Shown piece by piece: positions 34,713-43,793 of a stretch of 64,000 nt of DNA. Within the stretch, counting starts at the first letter, position 1; every line of letters starts with the position of its first letter. Origin of the DNA: Burkholderiales bacterium (GTDB taxonomy: Bacteria; Pseudomonadota; Gammaproteobacteria; Burkholderiales; SG8-39); contig JACZJT010000027.1 in NCBI GenBank assembly GCA_014860445.1, forward strand, positions 89,927 through 153,926. Reading direction: 5' to 3'. The translations under genes were made by a program, and so were the position numbers. Under the pieces are notes generated by a model, which worked only from the letters and a program-made list of their open reading frames with translations, was not told the origin of the DNA and ran no database searches.

Positions 34713-35945
34713 CTAGATCAGCAGCGTCGCCAACCCCAGCAGCAGACCCATGCTGACCACGTCGGTTGCCGTGGTCAGGAAAATGCTCGAGGCCGTCGCC
34801 GGATCGAAACCGAAGCGTTTCAACGTCAGCGGCACCAGCGCGCCGCACACGCCGCTCGCGACGCAACTGCCGACCAGCGCGAGCCACACGACCACGCTCA
34901 GCAACAGCGCGTTCGGATTGTTCTGGAGCGTCGCGATAATGAACATGCCCAACGCGGCCACGATGCCGGTGAATGCGCCGTTCAGCGCGCCCAGCGACGC
35001 TTCCTTGGCCACCAGCCCCTGCGCCTTGCCGGTCCGCATTTCGCCCAATGTCATCCCGCGCAGCGTTACCGCCAGCGCCTGGCATCCGGTGTTGCCCGAT
35101 TGCCCGGCCAGCACCGGCAGGAACAGCGCGAGGATGACCATGCGATCCACCGTGTCCTGGAACACCGCGACTACGGCGCCCGCGACGAACGCGGTCGCGA
35201 GGTTGATCTGCAACCATGGATGGCGAAACTTGAAGCTGGTTCTGAGCGGGGTTGCCAGGCGCTCTTCTTTCTCGACGCCAACCAGGCTGCCGACCTGGGC
35301 GGTGATTTCGAATGCCTGTGCCTCGAACATCGTCTGGCCGCGCACCAGACCAAGCAGCAAACCCTTCTCGTCGCAAACCGGGTACACCGGGTAATGCCGG
35401 TCCAGCACCTGCTTCATCGCGTCGCCCAATGCGAGGTCGGGCTTCAGGAAAAACACGTTGTTCAGCATGATGGATTCGAGCGTGGCCTGCTCGTCGGCGA
35501 ACAGCAGGTCGCGCATGGTTAGGATGCCCAGCAGTTTGCCCTTGTCGTCGGTGACGTAGCCGTAGGTAATAAGAACCGCGCGCACCAGAGGGCGCAGTTG
35601 TTCAATGGTTTCCTTGACCGACATATGCGGACGAAACACCGCGCGCACCGGTTCCATCATGTGTCCTATGGTGCCGGATGCAAAGCCTTTGTTAGTCTCC
35701 CACTGGGCAACGTTTTCAGGGGGCGTCTCGTGTTTTACGCCATCGACCAGTCCGCCGGGGAGGCCGGCCAGCAGGTCCAGGGTCAGCGCCGGGCTGAGGG
35801 TATGCAATACGGCCGCGATGACTGCTGCCGGTTGCTCGGCCAGCAGTTCGGCGGCCTCCTTGGGTGCGCGCGCCTTTACCCGGCGTATCAGTTCGCTATG
35901 TTCGGCATTGGCGGCGGGCCCTGCATGCGTATCGGTTTCCGGCAC
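34713..35945 (-). CDS. mgtE: Magnesium transporter MgtE
   Basis: I set the start at GTG 35945, behind AAGGGAG; the frame runs on to 36200 without support. The 410 residues comprise a shortened MgtE N domain, two CBS domains (about 110-230) and a five-helix C-terminal channel domain with PVLAGQSGNTGCQ, the Mg2+ pore motif family. The N domain is shorter than in the standard protein of about 450 residues. It conducts Mg2+ under CBS-sensed control. Confidence 0.92.
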   Translation of the reverse strand: MPETDTHAGPAANAEHSELIRRVKARAPKEAAELLAEQPAAVIAAVLHTLSPALTLDLLAGLPGGLVDGVKHETPPENVAQWETNKGFASGTIGHMMEPVRAVFRPHMSVKETIEQLRPLVRAVLITYGYVTDDKGKLLGILTMRDLLFADEQATLESIMLNNVFFLKPDLALGDAMKQVLDRHYPVYPVCDEKGLLLGLVRGQTMFEAQAFEITAQVGSLVGVEKEERLATPLRTSFKFRHPWLQINLATAFVAGAVVAVFQDTVDRMVILALFLPVLAGQSGNTGCQALAVTLRGMTLGEMRTGKAQGLVAKEASLGALNGAFTGIVAALGMFIIATLQNNPNALLLSVVVWLALVGSCVASGVCGALVPLTLKRFGFDPATASSIFLTTATDVVSMGLLLGLATLLI

Positions 35946-36088
35946 GGAGATCTCCCTTTGGGAATTGGCGTGGATGCTCCGGCGGAAGTATAGTGACTGT
36001 AGAAATGGCGCGGTGTTTTTTTGTCGCGACCGCGCAGGCCGGCCAGGGGACTGACTGGCCTGCTGCCGTTGCCTGACGTGGAGGCGGC

Positions 36089-37402
36089 CTAGAGCTTTTT
36101 CAGCAGGATCTTGGAGCGCCGCTGCAGGTTGTACAGCGATTTCTTCGGTTCGGGCAGCGCCTTGACCGCGACCTCGGTGTAACCGCGCTCGACGAACCAC
36201 TGCGCCGAGCGCGTGGTGAGCACGAACAATTTCTTGTAGCCGAGCTGGCGCGCTTCCACCTGGCCGTGCTCGAGCAGTTTCTCCCCGTAGCCGCGACCCT
36301 GGAACTCGGGCCGCACGGCGAGCGCCGCCAGTTCCGCCGCCTTGCTCGCGAGCGGGTAGAGCGCGGCGCAGCCGACGATGATGCCGTCGTGCTCGATCAC
36401 GTAGAAGGTCTGCACTTCGCGCTCGAGCAGTTCGCGTCCGCGGTAGACCAGCGTACCTTCGGCCTCCAGCGGCTCGATCAGCTGCAGGATGCCGCCGATG
36501 TCGTCGATGCTGGCCGGGCGCAGTTTCTCCAGCTTGTCTGCGGTGATCATGCTGCCCGAGCCGCCGTGGGTGAAGAGTTCGAGCAGCAGCGCGCCGTCCA
36601 CCTTGTGCGACACCACGTGCGCGCGCGCCACGCCGGCGCGCACCGCTTCGACCGCGTGGGTCAGGTACAGGCGCGTGTCCGGGGTGAGATTCTTCCCTTT
36701 CGCGAGCAGCAGTTCGGCCTCCGCCGCCGACAGTTCCGGCATCAGCCGGCCGCGCGCGTCCTCCACCGGCGCGTCGCTGAGGAACACGAGTTTCGTCGCC
36801 TGCAAGGCTTTCGCAATCGCGACCGCGACGTCTTCCATCGACAGATTGAACACTTCACCCGTCGGCGAATAGCCGACGCTCGAAATGAGTACCAGATCGT
36901 CCACGGCGAGACAGGCCTCGATCGCCGCGGCATTCACCTTGCGCACCGTGCCGGTGTACTGAAGGTCTACGCCGTCGAGCACGCCCATGGGTTGTGCGGT
37001 GATGAAATTGCCCGACACGGTGTTGATGTCAGCGCCGGCCATCGGCGAATTGGGCAGCCCTTGCGACAGCAGCGCGTCGAGCTCGACGCGCATCAGGCCT
37101 GCTGCTTCCTTCACGCAGGCCAGCGCGGACGCATCGGTGACGCGCAGTCCGGCGTGATAGCGCGAACGCGCGCCGCGCAGTTTCAGCTGCGCTTCTATTT
37201 GCGGGCGCGATCCGTGCACCAGCACCACGCGGATGCCGGCGCTGCGCAACAGGTTGATGTCCTGCGCGAGCACGCCGAACTTGCCGTCGGCGACGACTTC
37301 GCCGCCGAAGGCGATGACGAAAGTCTTGTCGCGAAAGGCGTTGAAATAGGGCGCCGCAGAGCGGAACCAGGCGACGAACTGGCTATGGACGTTGGTCGAC
37401 AT
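36089..37402 (-). CDS. argA: Amino-acid N-acetyltransferase (N-acetylglutamate synthase)
   Basis: The 437 residues combine an N-terminal amino-acid-kinase-like domain (about 1-290; FVIAFGGEVV, VLVHGSRPQ) with a C-terminal GNAT domain (VRPEFQGRGYGEKLLEHG). This is ArgA, the first step of arginine synthesis, normally inhibited by arginine through the kinase-like domain. ATG 37402 is preferred to 37411 by fit to the family start. It is a single gene. Confidence 0.96.
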   Translation of the reverse strand: MSTNVHSQFVAWFRSAAPYFNAFRDKTFVIAFGGEVVADGKFGVLAQDINLLRSAGIRVVLVHGSRPQIEAQLKLRGARSRYHAGLRVTDASALACVKEAAGLMRVELDALLSQGLPNSPMAGADINTVSGNFITAQPMGVLDGVDLQYTGTVRKVNAAAIEACLAVDDLVLISSVGYSPTGEVFNLSMEDVAVAIAKALQATKLVFLSDAPVEDARGRLMPELSAAEAELLLAKGKNLTPDTRLYLTHAVEAVRAGVARAHVVSHKVDGALLLELFTHGGSGSMITADKLEKLRPASIDDIGGILQLIEPLEAEGTLVYRGRELLEREVQTFYVIEHDGIIVGCAALYPLASKAAELAALAVRPEFQGRGYGEKLLEHGQVEARQLGYKKLFVLTTRSAQWFVERGYTEVAVKALPEPKKSLYNLQRRSKILLKKL

Positions 37403-37499
37403 GCGTGGCAACCGGGAGGGAAAACCGCATTCTAAGGCTTTGCCGCAGGCTTCCCAAGTCCGTTTGGCATCCCGCCTGATTTCCCTTCGGTGACCGCCC

Positions 37500-39029
37500 T
37501 CAGGCGACGCGGTAATTGCGCATCATCCCCATGTCTTCGTGCACGAGGTTGTGGCAGTGATACAAAAACAGGCCGCGATAGTCCTTGAAGCTGAGCAGCA
37601 CGCGCACGCGCTCGCCGGGTTGGACCAGCACGGTGTCCTTGACGCCGCCATCCAGATAGCCCGCCTGCATGCCCTGCAGATCCGGCGGCGTGCCGATGCG
37701 CTCGATCACTCGGAATTGCACGCCGTGAATATGCATCGGGTGCGGCATGGGCATCATCGAGTTTCGATTGCTGAACTCCCATACTTCGGTGTCGCCGAAG
37801 CGGATGCGCTCGTCGGGCGCCACTTCCTCCATTTGGAATGTCCGGTTGTTGATGCCCCAGCGCATATGCCCCTGGGTGAGTGCAAATTCCCGCCGCTGCG
37901 TGCCTGGCGGGATCTGCGCCGGCGCAAGCGTGGCCAGCCGCTCGGGTAGTTTCTGGCGGCCCGCACCATGGCCGACGGTAAACTGCGCGAATGAACTGGG
38001 TGCGGCTGTTTGCGTTCGGGTGCCGCGCCCCATCATGCCGCCCATCATTCCCATGCCGGCGCCGCCGAAGTCCAGCGGTTCCGCGACCAGGGCGATCTTG
38101 CTGCCTGAGGACGCGTCGTAAAAATCAATCCACAGTTCGGCGCGCTCTGCCGGGCCGAGCACCAGAAACGGTTTGGTGACTGGTGCGGCGAGCAGGCCGC
38201 CGTCCGAGGCGATCGCCACCAGCGGTTTGCGATCCGAGCGCGCGATACGGTAAATGCGCGAGTTCGATCCATTGAGCAGTCGCACGCGGTAAGCGCCGGC
38301 CGCCGACGGAAACGACAGCGACGGACGGCCGTTGGCGAGAATGCGCTCGCCAAAAAAGCCGGTCATGCCGCCCATCATTCCGCCACCCATGGCGCTTTCG
38401 TACACCAGTTGGTTGGACCGATCGAATGTCCGGTCGGCAAGCACGATGGAAATATCGCGCTCGCCCTCGGGCAGCCGTGCCGCGCGCTCTTCGTCGTCGC
38501 TCACCAGGAACAGGCCGGCAAGGCCGCCGTAGACCTGGGTGCCGGTGTCGCCATGCGGATGCGGATGGAACCAGTAGCTGCCGGCGCGGTTGCGAACTTC
38601 GAACTCATAGACATACTCGCCGCCGCTGGGTACCGCGTGGCGCGGATGGCCGTCAGCCTGCTCCGGCACGATCAGTCCGTGCCAGTGCACGATGCTCGGC
38701 TGGCGTATCTGGTTCTTGAAGCGTATGCGCACCTTCTGTCCGGTCCGGAGCCGCAGGATCGGACCGGCGTAGCTGTTGGGCAGCGATTGCACGGCGTCGG
38801 CGGGTCCCTTCAGCACCCGGCCAACATAGCGCCACACCGCTGTGGGTGCACCGGGCAGCAACTGCAATTCATCGGGCAGCGCTGCGAGTTCGATCTCGAC
38901 GTCCGGCGTAAACGTAGTCGTAGCCGCAAGCGCCGTCATGTTCGACCAGGGCGCGAAGGACAGGGCGCCCGTCACCGCGCTTGCGCCTGCAGCTTTGAGA
39001 AAATGCCTGCGTCGCGCGTCCATCGTCAT
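37500..39029 (-). CDS. Periplasmic multicopper oxidase (Tat-exported)
   Basis: About 509 residues from ATG 39029 (ATG 39023 also possible). A Tat signal RRRHFLKAAGAS is followed by three cupredoxin domains. All copper motifs are present: HWHG, HPHPHGD, HPMHIHG and HCHNLVHEDMGMM. Two Met/Gly-rich loops (MGGGMMGGM, MGMMGGMMGRG) may bind Cu(I), as in CueO. It probably oxidises Cu(I) in the periplasm. It lies 4 bases after the SHOCT-protein stop, so the two are co-transcribed. Confidence 0.92.
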   Translation of the reverse strand: MTMDARRRHFLKAAGASAVTGALSFAPWSNMTALAATTTFTPDVEIELAALPDELQLLPGAPTAVWRYVGRVLKGPADAVQSLPNSYAGPILRLRTGQKVRIRFKNQIRQPSIVHWHGLIVPEQADGHPRHAVPSGGEYVYEFEVRNRAGSYWFHPHPHGDTGTQVYGGLAGLFLVSDDEERAARLPEGERDISIVLADRTFDRSNQLVYESAMGGGMMGGMTGFFGERILANGRPSLSFPSAAGAYRVRLLNGSNSRIYRIARSDRKPLVAIASDGGLLAAPVTKPFLVLGPAERAELWIDFYDASSGSKIALVAEPLDFGGAGMGMMGGMMGRGTRTQTAAPSSFAQFTVGHGAGRQKLPERLATLAPAQIPPGTQRREFALTQGHMRWGINNRTFQMEEVAPDERIRFGDTEVWEFSNRNSMMPMPHPMHIHGVQFRVIERIGTPPDLQGMQAGYLDGGVKDTVLVQPGERVRVLLSFKDYRGLFLYHCHNLVHEDMGMMRNYRVA

Positions 39030-39033
39030 GCGC

Positions 39034-39279
39034 TTAGCTGGCCGTGAGATCACGGCGCTTTTCCTCGAATTCCGCCTTGCCGATTTCTCCCCGGGCGTAA
39101 CGCTCCCCAAGTATGTCCAGCGCGGTTTTTTCGCGCAGCCTGGGTGCGTCGCCGCCCGACTTGCCGCCGAAACCACGCACCAGCATCACGATCGCGGCGA
39201 TGATCAGCCCCCAGAAAAGCAGCATCCCGAAGCCCATCCCGAAACCTCCGTATCCAAACCCGTCATATCCCCACATCAT
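39034..39279 (-). CDS. Small SHOCT-domain membrane protein
   Basis: The 81 residues start with a Gly/Met/Phe-rich segment and one TM helix (about 18-38). They end in a SHOCT motif, ALDILGERYARGEIGKAEFE. Such proteins are common beside copper genes. GGAGAG sits ahead of the ATG. It is first in a unit with the multicopper oxidase. Confidence 0.88.
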   Translation of the reverse strand: MMWGYDGFGYGGFGMGFGMLLFWGLIIAAIVMLVRGFGGKSGGDAPRLREKTALDILGERYARGEIGKAEFEEKRRDLTAS

Positions 39280-39388
39280 GTCGCTCTCCTAAGGCCCGGA
39301 AACGGCGCCTGCCGGCGCAAATCAGCTCGAGGTTGGCGCTTACTTGTTCGGATGCGGAGCGGCATGGCCGCTCCGCTATCCTCTGCAC

Positions 39389-40057
39389 TCAGCGACCGTA
39401 GCCCCTCGGGCCGCCGCGACCGTAGCCCGCGCCATATCCCGGACCGAAGCCGCCGAAGCGCTGGTCAGCGATCGCCTTCTGTTCCGGCGTGAGCGCCGCG
39501 TAGAGATCCTTCAGTGCCTTGGCGTTGGCTTCCATTTCGGCCTGGCGCTGTTTCATGAGTTCCGTCCGCTGCTCGAGCAGCTCTGGCGCCGAGCCGGCAC
39601 TGCGTGCCTCGCGCATCTTGGCAAACCACGCCTGCCGGTTTTCGCTTTGCTTCTTGGCGTTCTTGGCAAACGCCTGCCATGCCGAATCCTGCTTTTCGGT
39701 GATCGCCAGTTCAGACTTCAGCGCGTCCAGACCCTCATCTGTATTGCCCGCATAGGCGTTGAACATGGCTTGCGGGCCCATCCCGTAGCCGGGACCATAG
39801 CCGCCCATGTGCCCGCCACCCCAGCCCATGCCGTAGCCGGGTCCAGGACCGTAGCCCCCCATCATGCCGGGGCCCATGCCGTTGCCCGGACCGTAGCCGC
39901 CCATCATTCCCGGTCCGTAGCCGCCTTGCGCGTAGCCGCCCATGTGTCCGCCCCAACCCGGGCCCGGGCCGTAGGGATGTGCGCTGACTGCAGCGGCTGC
40001 CAGTCCCAGGGTCAATGCCGCACTGGCCGTCAATACAATTTTCGTGACTCGTTTCAT
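39389..40057 (-). CDS. Spy/CpxP-like periplasmic protein with GYGPG(MM) repeats
   Basis: From ATG 40057 (GGAGAA upstream) the product is 222 residues. It has a signal peptide (1-26), a repetitive Gly/Tyr/Met/His region (about 29-97, units such as GGYGPGMM and HMGGYGPG) and a helical LTxxQ-type domain ending in AALTPEQKAIADQRF. Spy/CpxP/CnrX-like proteins chaperone or sense metals in the periplasm; the Met/His repeats suggest copper or silver binding (inference). A Gly/Arg tail ends it. Confidence 0.85.
   Translation of the reverse strand: MKRVTKIVLTASAALTLGLAAAAVSAHPYGPGPGWGGHMGGYAQGGYGPGMMGGYGPGNGMGPGMMGGYGPGPGYGMGWGGGHMGGYGPGYGMGPQAMFNAYAGNTDEGLDALKSELAITEKQDSAWQAFAKNAKKQSENRQAWFAKMREARSAGSAPELLEQRTELMKQRQAEMEANAKALKDLYAALTPEQKAIADQRFGGFGPGYGAGYGRGGPRGYGR
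39780..39965 (-). repeat. In-gene tandem repeat coding GYGPG units
   Basis: Imperfect repeats with the plus-strand core CCGTAGCCGCCCAT recur roughly every 30-50 bases within the Spy-like gene. They code the Gly/Tyr/Met units and could expand or contract by slippage. Confidence 0.7.
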
Positions 40058-40402
40058 GATCTGTTCTCCGATTGGTGATTTTGGAAATCTGCGAAACCTG
40101 TTGCTCTGCATCGGTTCATCCGCTTGCATCGGTACCCATTCAATCACGCGAATGTATGAATCATGTTGTCGTGTTGTACGCTGCGGTAGCATCAGGGCGG
40201 CGTGTTACGCTGTGATACAAATCTGATCCGCCTCGTCCCGGCCGGTGCCGAGAACATCGCACTAGCGTTGCCTGAGACTGCCTGGAATTGATCTGCATCA
40301 AAGGAAATGCGCTGGAAATCACTAGTCTGACGACGATCCTGTTCCGCTTTTTTCGCTGCCACCCCGCACCTTGCGCCTGCCGTAGCGAAGCATGGAGAGC
40401 GT
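40058..40402. other. Divergent promoter region between the Spy-like gene and ccdA
   Basis: No gene is supported in these 345 bases; open frames have no ribosome site. The segment 40100-40215 is AT-richer than average and probably carries the outward promoters. GTATGAATCATGTTGTCGTG (about 40154-40173) is the least GC-biased part. ATGGAGAG precedes the ccdA start. Confidence 0.4.
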
Positions 40403-41143
40403 ATGAATGAATTGTCTGCGATTGCGCTGCTGACGGCATTTGGCGCCGGCATCGTTTCGTTTCTGTCCCCCTGCGTGCTGCCGCTGGTGCCCGGCTACAT
40501 CTCCTATGTGGCGGGCGACAGGATTGCACACGGTCACCACGCCGAAGATTCCGCCTGGCGCCTACCCGTGCTCGGACTGAGCCTTTGCTTCGTGCTGGGA
40601 TTTTCCACGGTGTTCATCATCCTCGGGGCGGGCGCGACCGGGATCGGACAACTGCTGCTGCGCTACAAGAACGAGGCGAATATCGTCGGCGGTGCCCTGG
40701 TGATGACCTTCGGCTTGTTCATGACCGGTTTGCTGAAGCTGTCCTGGATGCAGCGCGACCTGCGCTTTCACGGCGATATCAAAGGCGCGCGGCCGCTGGG
40801 CGCCTATCTCATCGGCCTGGCGTTTGCGTTTGGCTGGACACCGTGCATCGGGCCGGTGCTGGGGGTGATCCTGACGCTGAGCGCCGTGACGGCCACGGTG
40901 TCCAGCGGCGTCGCCTTGCTGACTGCCTATTCGCTAGGTCTGGGAATTCCATTTGTCGCAACCGCGATGTTTACCGATGCGTTTCTGGCGTGGCGAAAAT
41001 CGATAGGTCGTATCGGGCGGTCGCTGCAGGTCGGCGCCGGGGGTGTGATGGTGCTGATGGGGGTCGCCATGATCACCGGCCAGCTCTCGCAATTTGCGTT
41101 ATGGATGTTGAATGCGTTTCCCGTGCTGGCGACCATGGGCTGA
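40403..41143 (+). CDS. ccdA: Cytochrome c biogenesis protein CcdA (DsbD-like)
   Basis: The 246 residues have six TM helices and the two redox cysteines in LSPCVLPLVPGY and GWTPCIGPVLG. It moves electrons from thioredoxin across the inner membrane to periplasmic thiol proteins, supporting haem attachment to apocytochromes c. This fits the many CxxCH proteins in the window. It is next to a metal-resistance set, where it could also serve copper-protein maturation. Confidence 0.93.
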   Translation: MNELSAIALLTAFGAGIVSFLSPCVLPLVPGYISYVAGDRIAHGHHAEDSAWRLPVLGLSLCFVLGFSTVFIILGAGATGIGQLLLRYKNEANIVGGALVMTFGLFMTGLLKLSWMQRDLRFHGDIKGARPLGAYLIGLAFAFGWTPCIGPVLGVILTLSAVTATVSSGVALLTAYSLGLGIPFVATAMFTDAFLAWRKSIGRIGRSLQVGAGGVMVLMGVAMITGQLSQFALWMLNAFPVLATMG

Positions 41144-41340
41144 AGCTCAGGGCAACTGCGTTAGCGTCAGCACTCAGGCAGGCGCGCTCATCCAAGCGGG
41201 ATCAAGTGCGCGCCTAGCCGTGAGCGAGCACAACCTGGCGTGGTCTTTGTGCACGGCGCGGTGGCCCGCCTGGGCCGCGCAGGCATTTGAGACCCAGCTG
41301 ACAGCGCCTGAGGGAAACTCGCGCCGCCAGAATTAGGAAA

Positions 41341-41400
41341 ATTCGCAATTTAGGGTGTATATTCGCCCCGCCCAAATAAGAATTGAACCTATTTGCGAAT
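41341..41400. promoter_or_regulatory. Palindromic operator-like site upstream of the metal island
   Basis: ATTCGCAA (41341-41348) and TTGCGAAT (41393-41400) are exact inverted arms, extended imperfectly inward by TTTAGG and CCTAT. Between them lies TATATT (41358-41363), a possible -10. It is 22 bases before the CzcI-like gene. A metal-responsive regulator could bind it, but none is coded in the window. Confidence 0.45.
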
Positions 41401-41421
41401 CGGTCGGACTAAACACCACCC

Positions 41422-41886
41422 ATGTCACGATTTTTCAAAACCTTGGTGCTGTACCTGTCGATGCTGGTCATTCCCGTCCAGGGATACGCCGCGTCGACGA
41501 TGCTGCATTGCGGGCTCGCGCATCAATACGCGCCCGCAGCAAAGGAAACCACGCATGCGTTGGCGCATGGCCATGCCAATCATGGCCATGTCGTTCACCA
41601 GCACCCAACCCACGCCGCCCTGTCCGCGGATTCGATCGCTTATGCTTTGAGCGACGAAGCGCGCAATTTCACGGGCGGTGATCACGGACCCGCAAAAGGC
41701 GAAAAACCGGGCGTGCATGACGCTGGTGAGCACGCAGCCTGCCCAGCGGGCGCTGCCGTTCCTGCTTCCAGCCTGAGATTCCAGCCCGCAGAATCCGCCA
41801 TGGAAGCTGCTGCGCCGGATCAATTCCTGAATTTCGGTTTCGTCACCGACGCGCCCAAGCGCCCCCCCCGATCCTTCTTCGCTTAA
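41422..41886 (+). CDS. CzcI-like periplasmic His-rich protein
   Basis: The 154 residues have a signal peptide (about 1-24, ending GYAAS). Then come a Cys/His-rich stretch, MLHCGLAHQYA and GHANHGHVVHQHPTH, and a Pro/Arg-rich end. This resembles CzcI, the small regulator or metal-binding protein coded ahead of czcC. It probably binds Zn, Cu or Co in the periplasm. No strong ribosome site is visible. Confidence 0.6.
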   Translation: MSRFFKTLVLYLSMLVIPVQGYAASTMLHCGLAHQYAPAAKETTHALAHGHANHGHVVHQHPTHAALSADSIAYALSDEARNFTGGDHGPAKGEKPGVHDAGEHAACPAGAAVPASSLRFQPAESAMEAAAPDQFLNFGFVTDAPKRPPRSFFA

Positions 41887-41985
41887 GCGGCACCGCGCGC
41901 CTGAAGCGCGCGCCCAGGTGCTTCGCTTCCGGTTCCCGGTATCCACGTGCACCGGGTATCACAATATGTTTTCGGGAGGATCAAC

Positions 41986-42339
41986 ATGCATAAGCGTCTC
42001 TTCTTGGTGTGGACTTTGTCCGTCGCCACCGCAGCACCCATGGCCTGGGCGCAGTCCGGGCCCGACAAACCCGACCCGCTGGATGCACACGCATCCGTGC
42101 CGCCCGCGGTCTATCGCTCCAGCCTGAGCGGCTACCGCCTCCTGCCAGATGAGGAAGTGAGGTCCTGGAAGGAGTCGAACGACGAGGTCGGCCGCATAGG
42201 CGGCTGGCGGGCTTATGCCAAAGAGGCGCAGGCGCCCGAACCCGCCGGCGCTTCGACGCCGCCGGGCGCGGACAAGCTCGCGCCGGTCGATGGCGCCAAA
42301 CCCATGCAAGGCCGCTCGGGCGGCCACAAGATGAACTGA
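41986..42339 (+). CDS. Hypothetical exported protein of the metal island
   Basis: ATG 41986 follows GGGAGGAT and gives 117 residues with a signal peptide (about 1-24, MAWAQS). The mature protein is hydrophilic and Pro-rich, with SSLSGYRLLPDEEVRSWKESNDEVGRIGGW in pieces and a HKMN end. No domain is recognised. Homologous-looking proteins sit before outer-membrane efflux factors, which is also its place here, 10 bases before the TolC-like gene. Confidence 0.7.
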   Translation: MHKRLFLVWTLSVATAAPMAWAQSGPDKPDPLDAHASVPPAVYRSSLSGYRLLPDEEVRSWKESNDEVGRIGGWRAYAKEAQAPEPAGASTPPGADKLAPVDGAKPMQGRSGGHKMN

Positions 42340-42349
42340 GGAGGGGGTC

Positions 42350-43777
42350 ATGACGAACAACACTCCTAACCCGTCACGCAAGCGCATGCTGCTCCTCGTA
42401 CCGCTCGCTTTGGCTCTCGCCGGCTGCGCCACCTTCAGCCAGGACGGTGGCTTCAACAGTGTCGAACAAACGACGCAGGCGCGTATCGGCAAGGATCTCA
42501 AGTGGGCGAAGAGCGACGCCGACCGCGATGCCATCGACCAGCGCGTGGCGGAATTGCTCGCCAGGCCGCTATCGGTGGATGACGCCGTGCAGATCGCCTT
42601 GCTTAATAACCGAGGCTTGCAGGCTTCGTTCTATGAGCTGGGCATCTCCGAAGCCGATCTGGTGCAGGCGGGCCGGCTGCCGAACCCGCATTTCTCCATG
42701 TTCCGTGCGCGCCATGGCGACGAGTTCAAGATCGAGCAGGCATTCACTTTCAATGTGTTTTCGCTGATCACCATGCCCAAGGTAGTGGAGATCGAACAAC
42801 GCCGCTTTGCGCAGGCGCAACGCGCAATCACCATGCAGACGCTGAGTCTTGCCGCCGAGACGCGCAAGGCGTACTACGTCGCTATCGCCGCAGACCAGAC
42901 CTTCGGTTACACGCAACAGGTCATGCGCGCGGCTGAAGCGGGCGCAGAACTCGCGCGTCGCATGGCAAAGGCGGGCAACTGGAGCAAGCTGCAGCAAGCC
43001 CGCGAGCAGGGCTTCTACGCGGACGCCGCGCTCAATCTGGCGCGCGCCGATCAGGCGCAAACAGCCGCGCGCGAAAAGCTCACCCGACTCCTCGGGCTCT
43101 GGGGCGAACGAGCCCAATTCAAACTGCCGCCGCGGCTGCCTGATTTGCCCAAGGCCGCCAACGATCTTCCCGAGGTCGAGCAGATGGCGATGGTACAGCG
43201 CCTGGACGTGCAGGCGGCGAAGCTCGATACCGAGGCGCTGGCAAAAAATCTCGGTTTGACGAAGACGACGCGTTTCATCAATGTCTTGGAGTTCGGCCCG
43301 GCGCGGGTGCTCGAGGGGCAGATGAGCGAACCGTATAAGCGCGGATACGAAGTCAGTCTGGAGTTGCCTCTTTTCGACTGGGGTACGGCCCGGGTTGCCA
43401 AGGCCGAAGCGCTGTACATGCAGGCTGTCTATCGTGCCGCGGAGACGGCCATCGACGCGCGCTCCGAAGTGCGCGAGGCCTACCACGGCTACCGATCGAG
43501 TTTCGACATTGCCAAGCATTATCGCGACGAAATCGTGCCGCTGCGCCAGCGCATCGCCGAGGAAAACCAGTTGCGCTATAACGGCATGATCATCGGCGTA
43601 TTTGAGCTTCTGGCCGATGCGCGTGCGCAGATATCCAGCGTGAACAGCTATATCGAATCGCTGCGCGATTTCTGGATCGCGCAAGCCGACCTGGAAATGG
43701 CGCTGATGGGCAAACCCAGCCTGAGCGCTGCACCCAAAACCAAAATGGCCGGCACCCAAGCCGCGGCCGCTCACTGA
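42350..43777 (+). CDS. TolC-family outer-membrane efflux lipoprotein (CusC/CzcC-like)
   Basis: The 475 residues include a lipobox LAGC (about Cys24) and the two OEP repeats with long helices typical of outer-membrane factors. It would form the exit duct of a metal pump. Neither the RND pump nor the membrane-fusion protein is coded next to it; the multicopper oxidase follows instead, 16 bases later. It may work with components coded elsewhere. Confidence 0.88.
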   Translation: MTNNTPNPSRKRMLLLVPLALALAGCATFSQDGGFNSVEQTTQARIGKDLKWAKSDADRDAIDQRVAELLARPLSVDDAVQIALLNNRGLQASFYELGISEADLVQAGRLPNPHFSMFRARHGDEFKIEQAFTFNVFSLITMPKVVEIEQRRFAQAQRAITMQTLSLAAETRKAYYVAIAADQTFGYTQQVMRAAEAGAELARRMAKAGNWSKLQQAREQGFYADAALNLARADQAQTAAREKLTRLLGLWGERAQFKLPPRLPDLPKAANDLPEVEQMAMVQRLDVQAAKLDTEALAKNLGLTKTTRFINVLEFGPARVLEGQMSEPYKRGYEVSLELPLFDWGTARVAKAEALYMQAVYRAAETAIDARSEVREAYHGYRSSFDIAKHYRDEIVPLRQRIAEENQLRYNGMIIGVFELLADARAQISSVNSYIESLRDFWIAQADLEMALMGKPSLSAAPKTKMAGTQAAAAH

Positions 43778-43793
43778 GCCCAGGGAGAATTCA

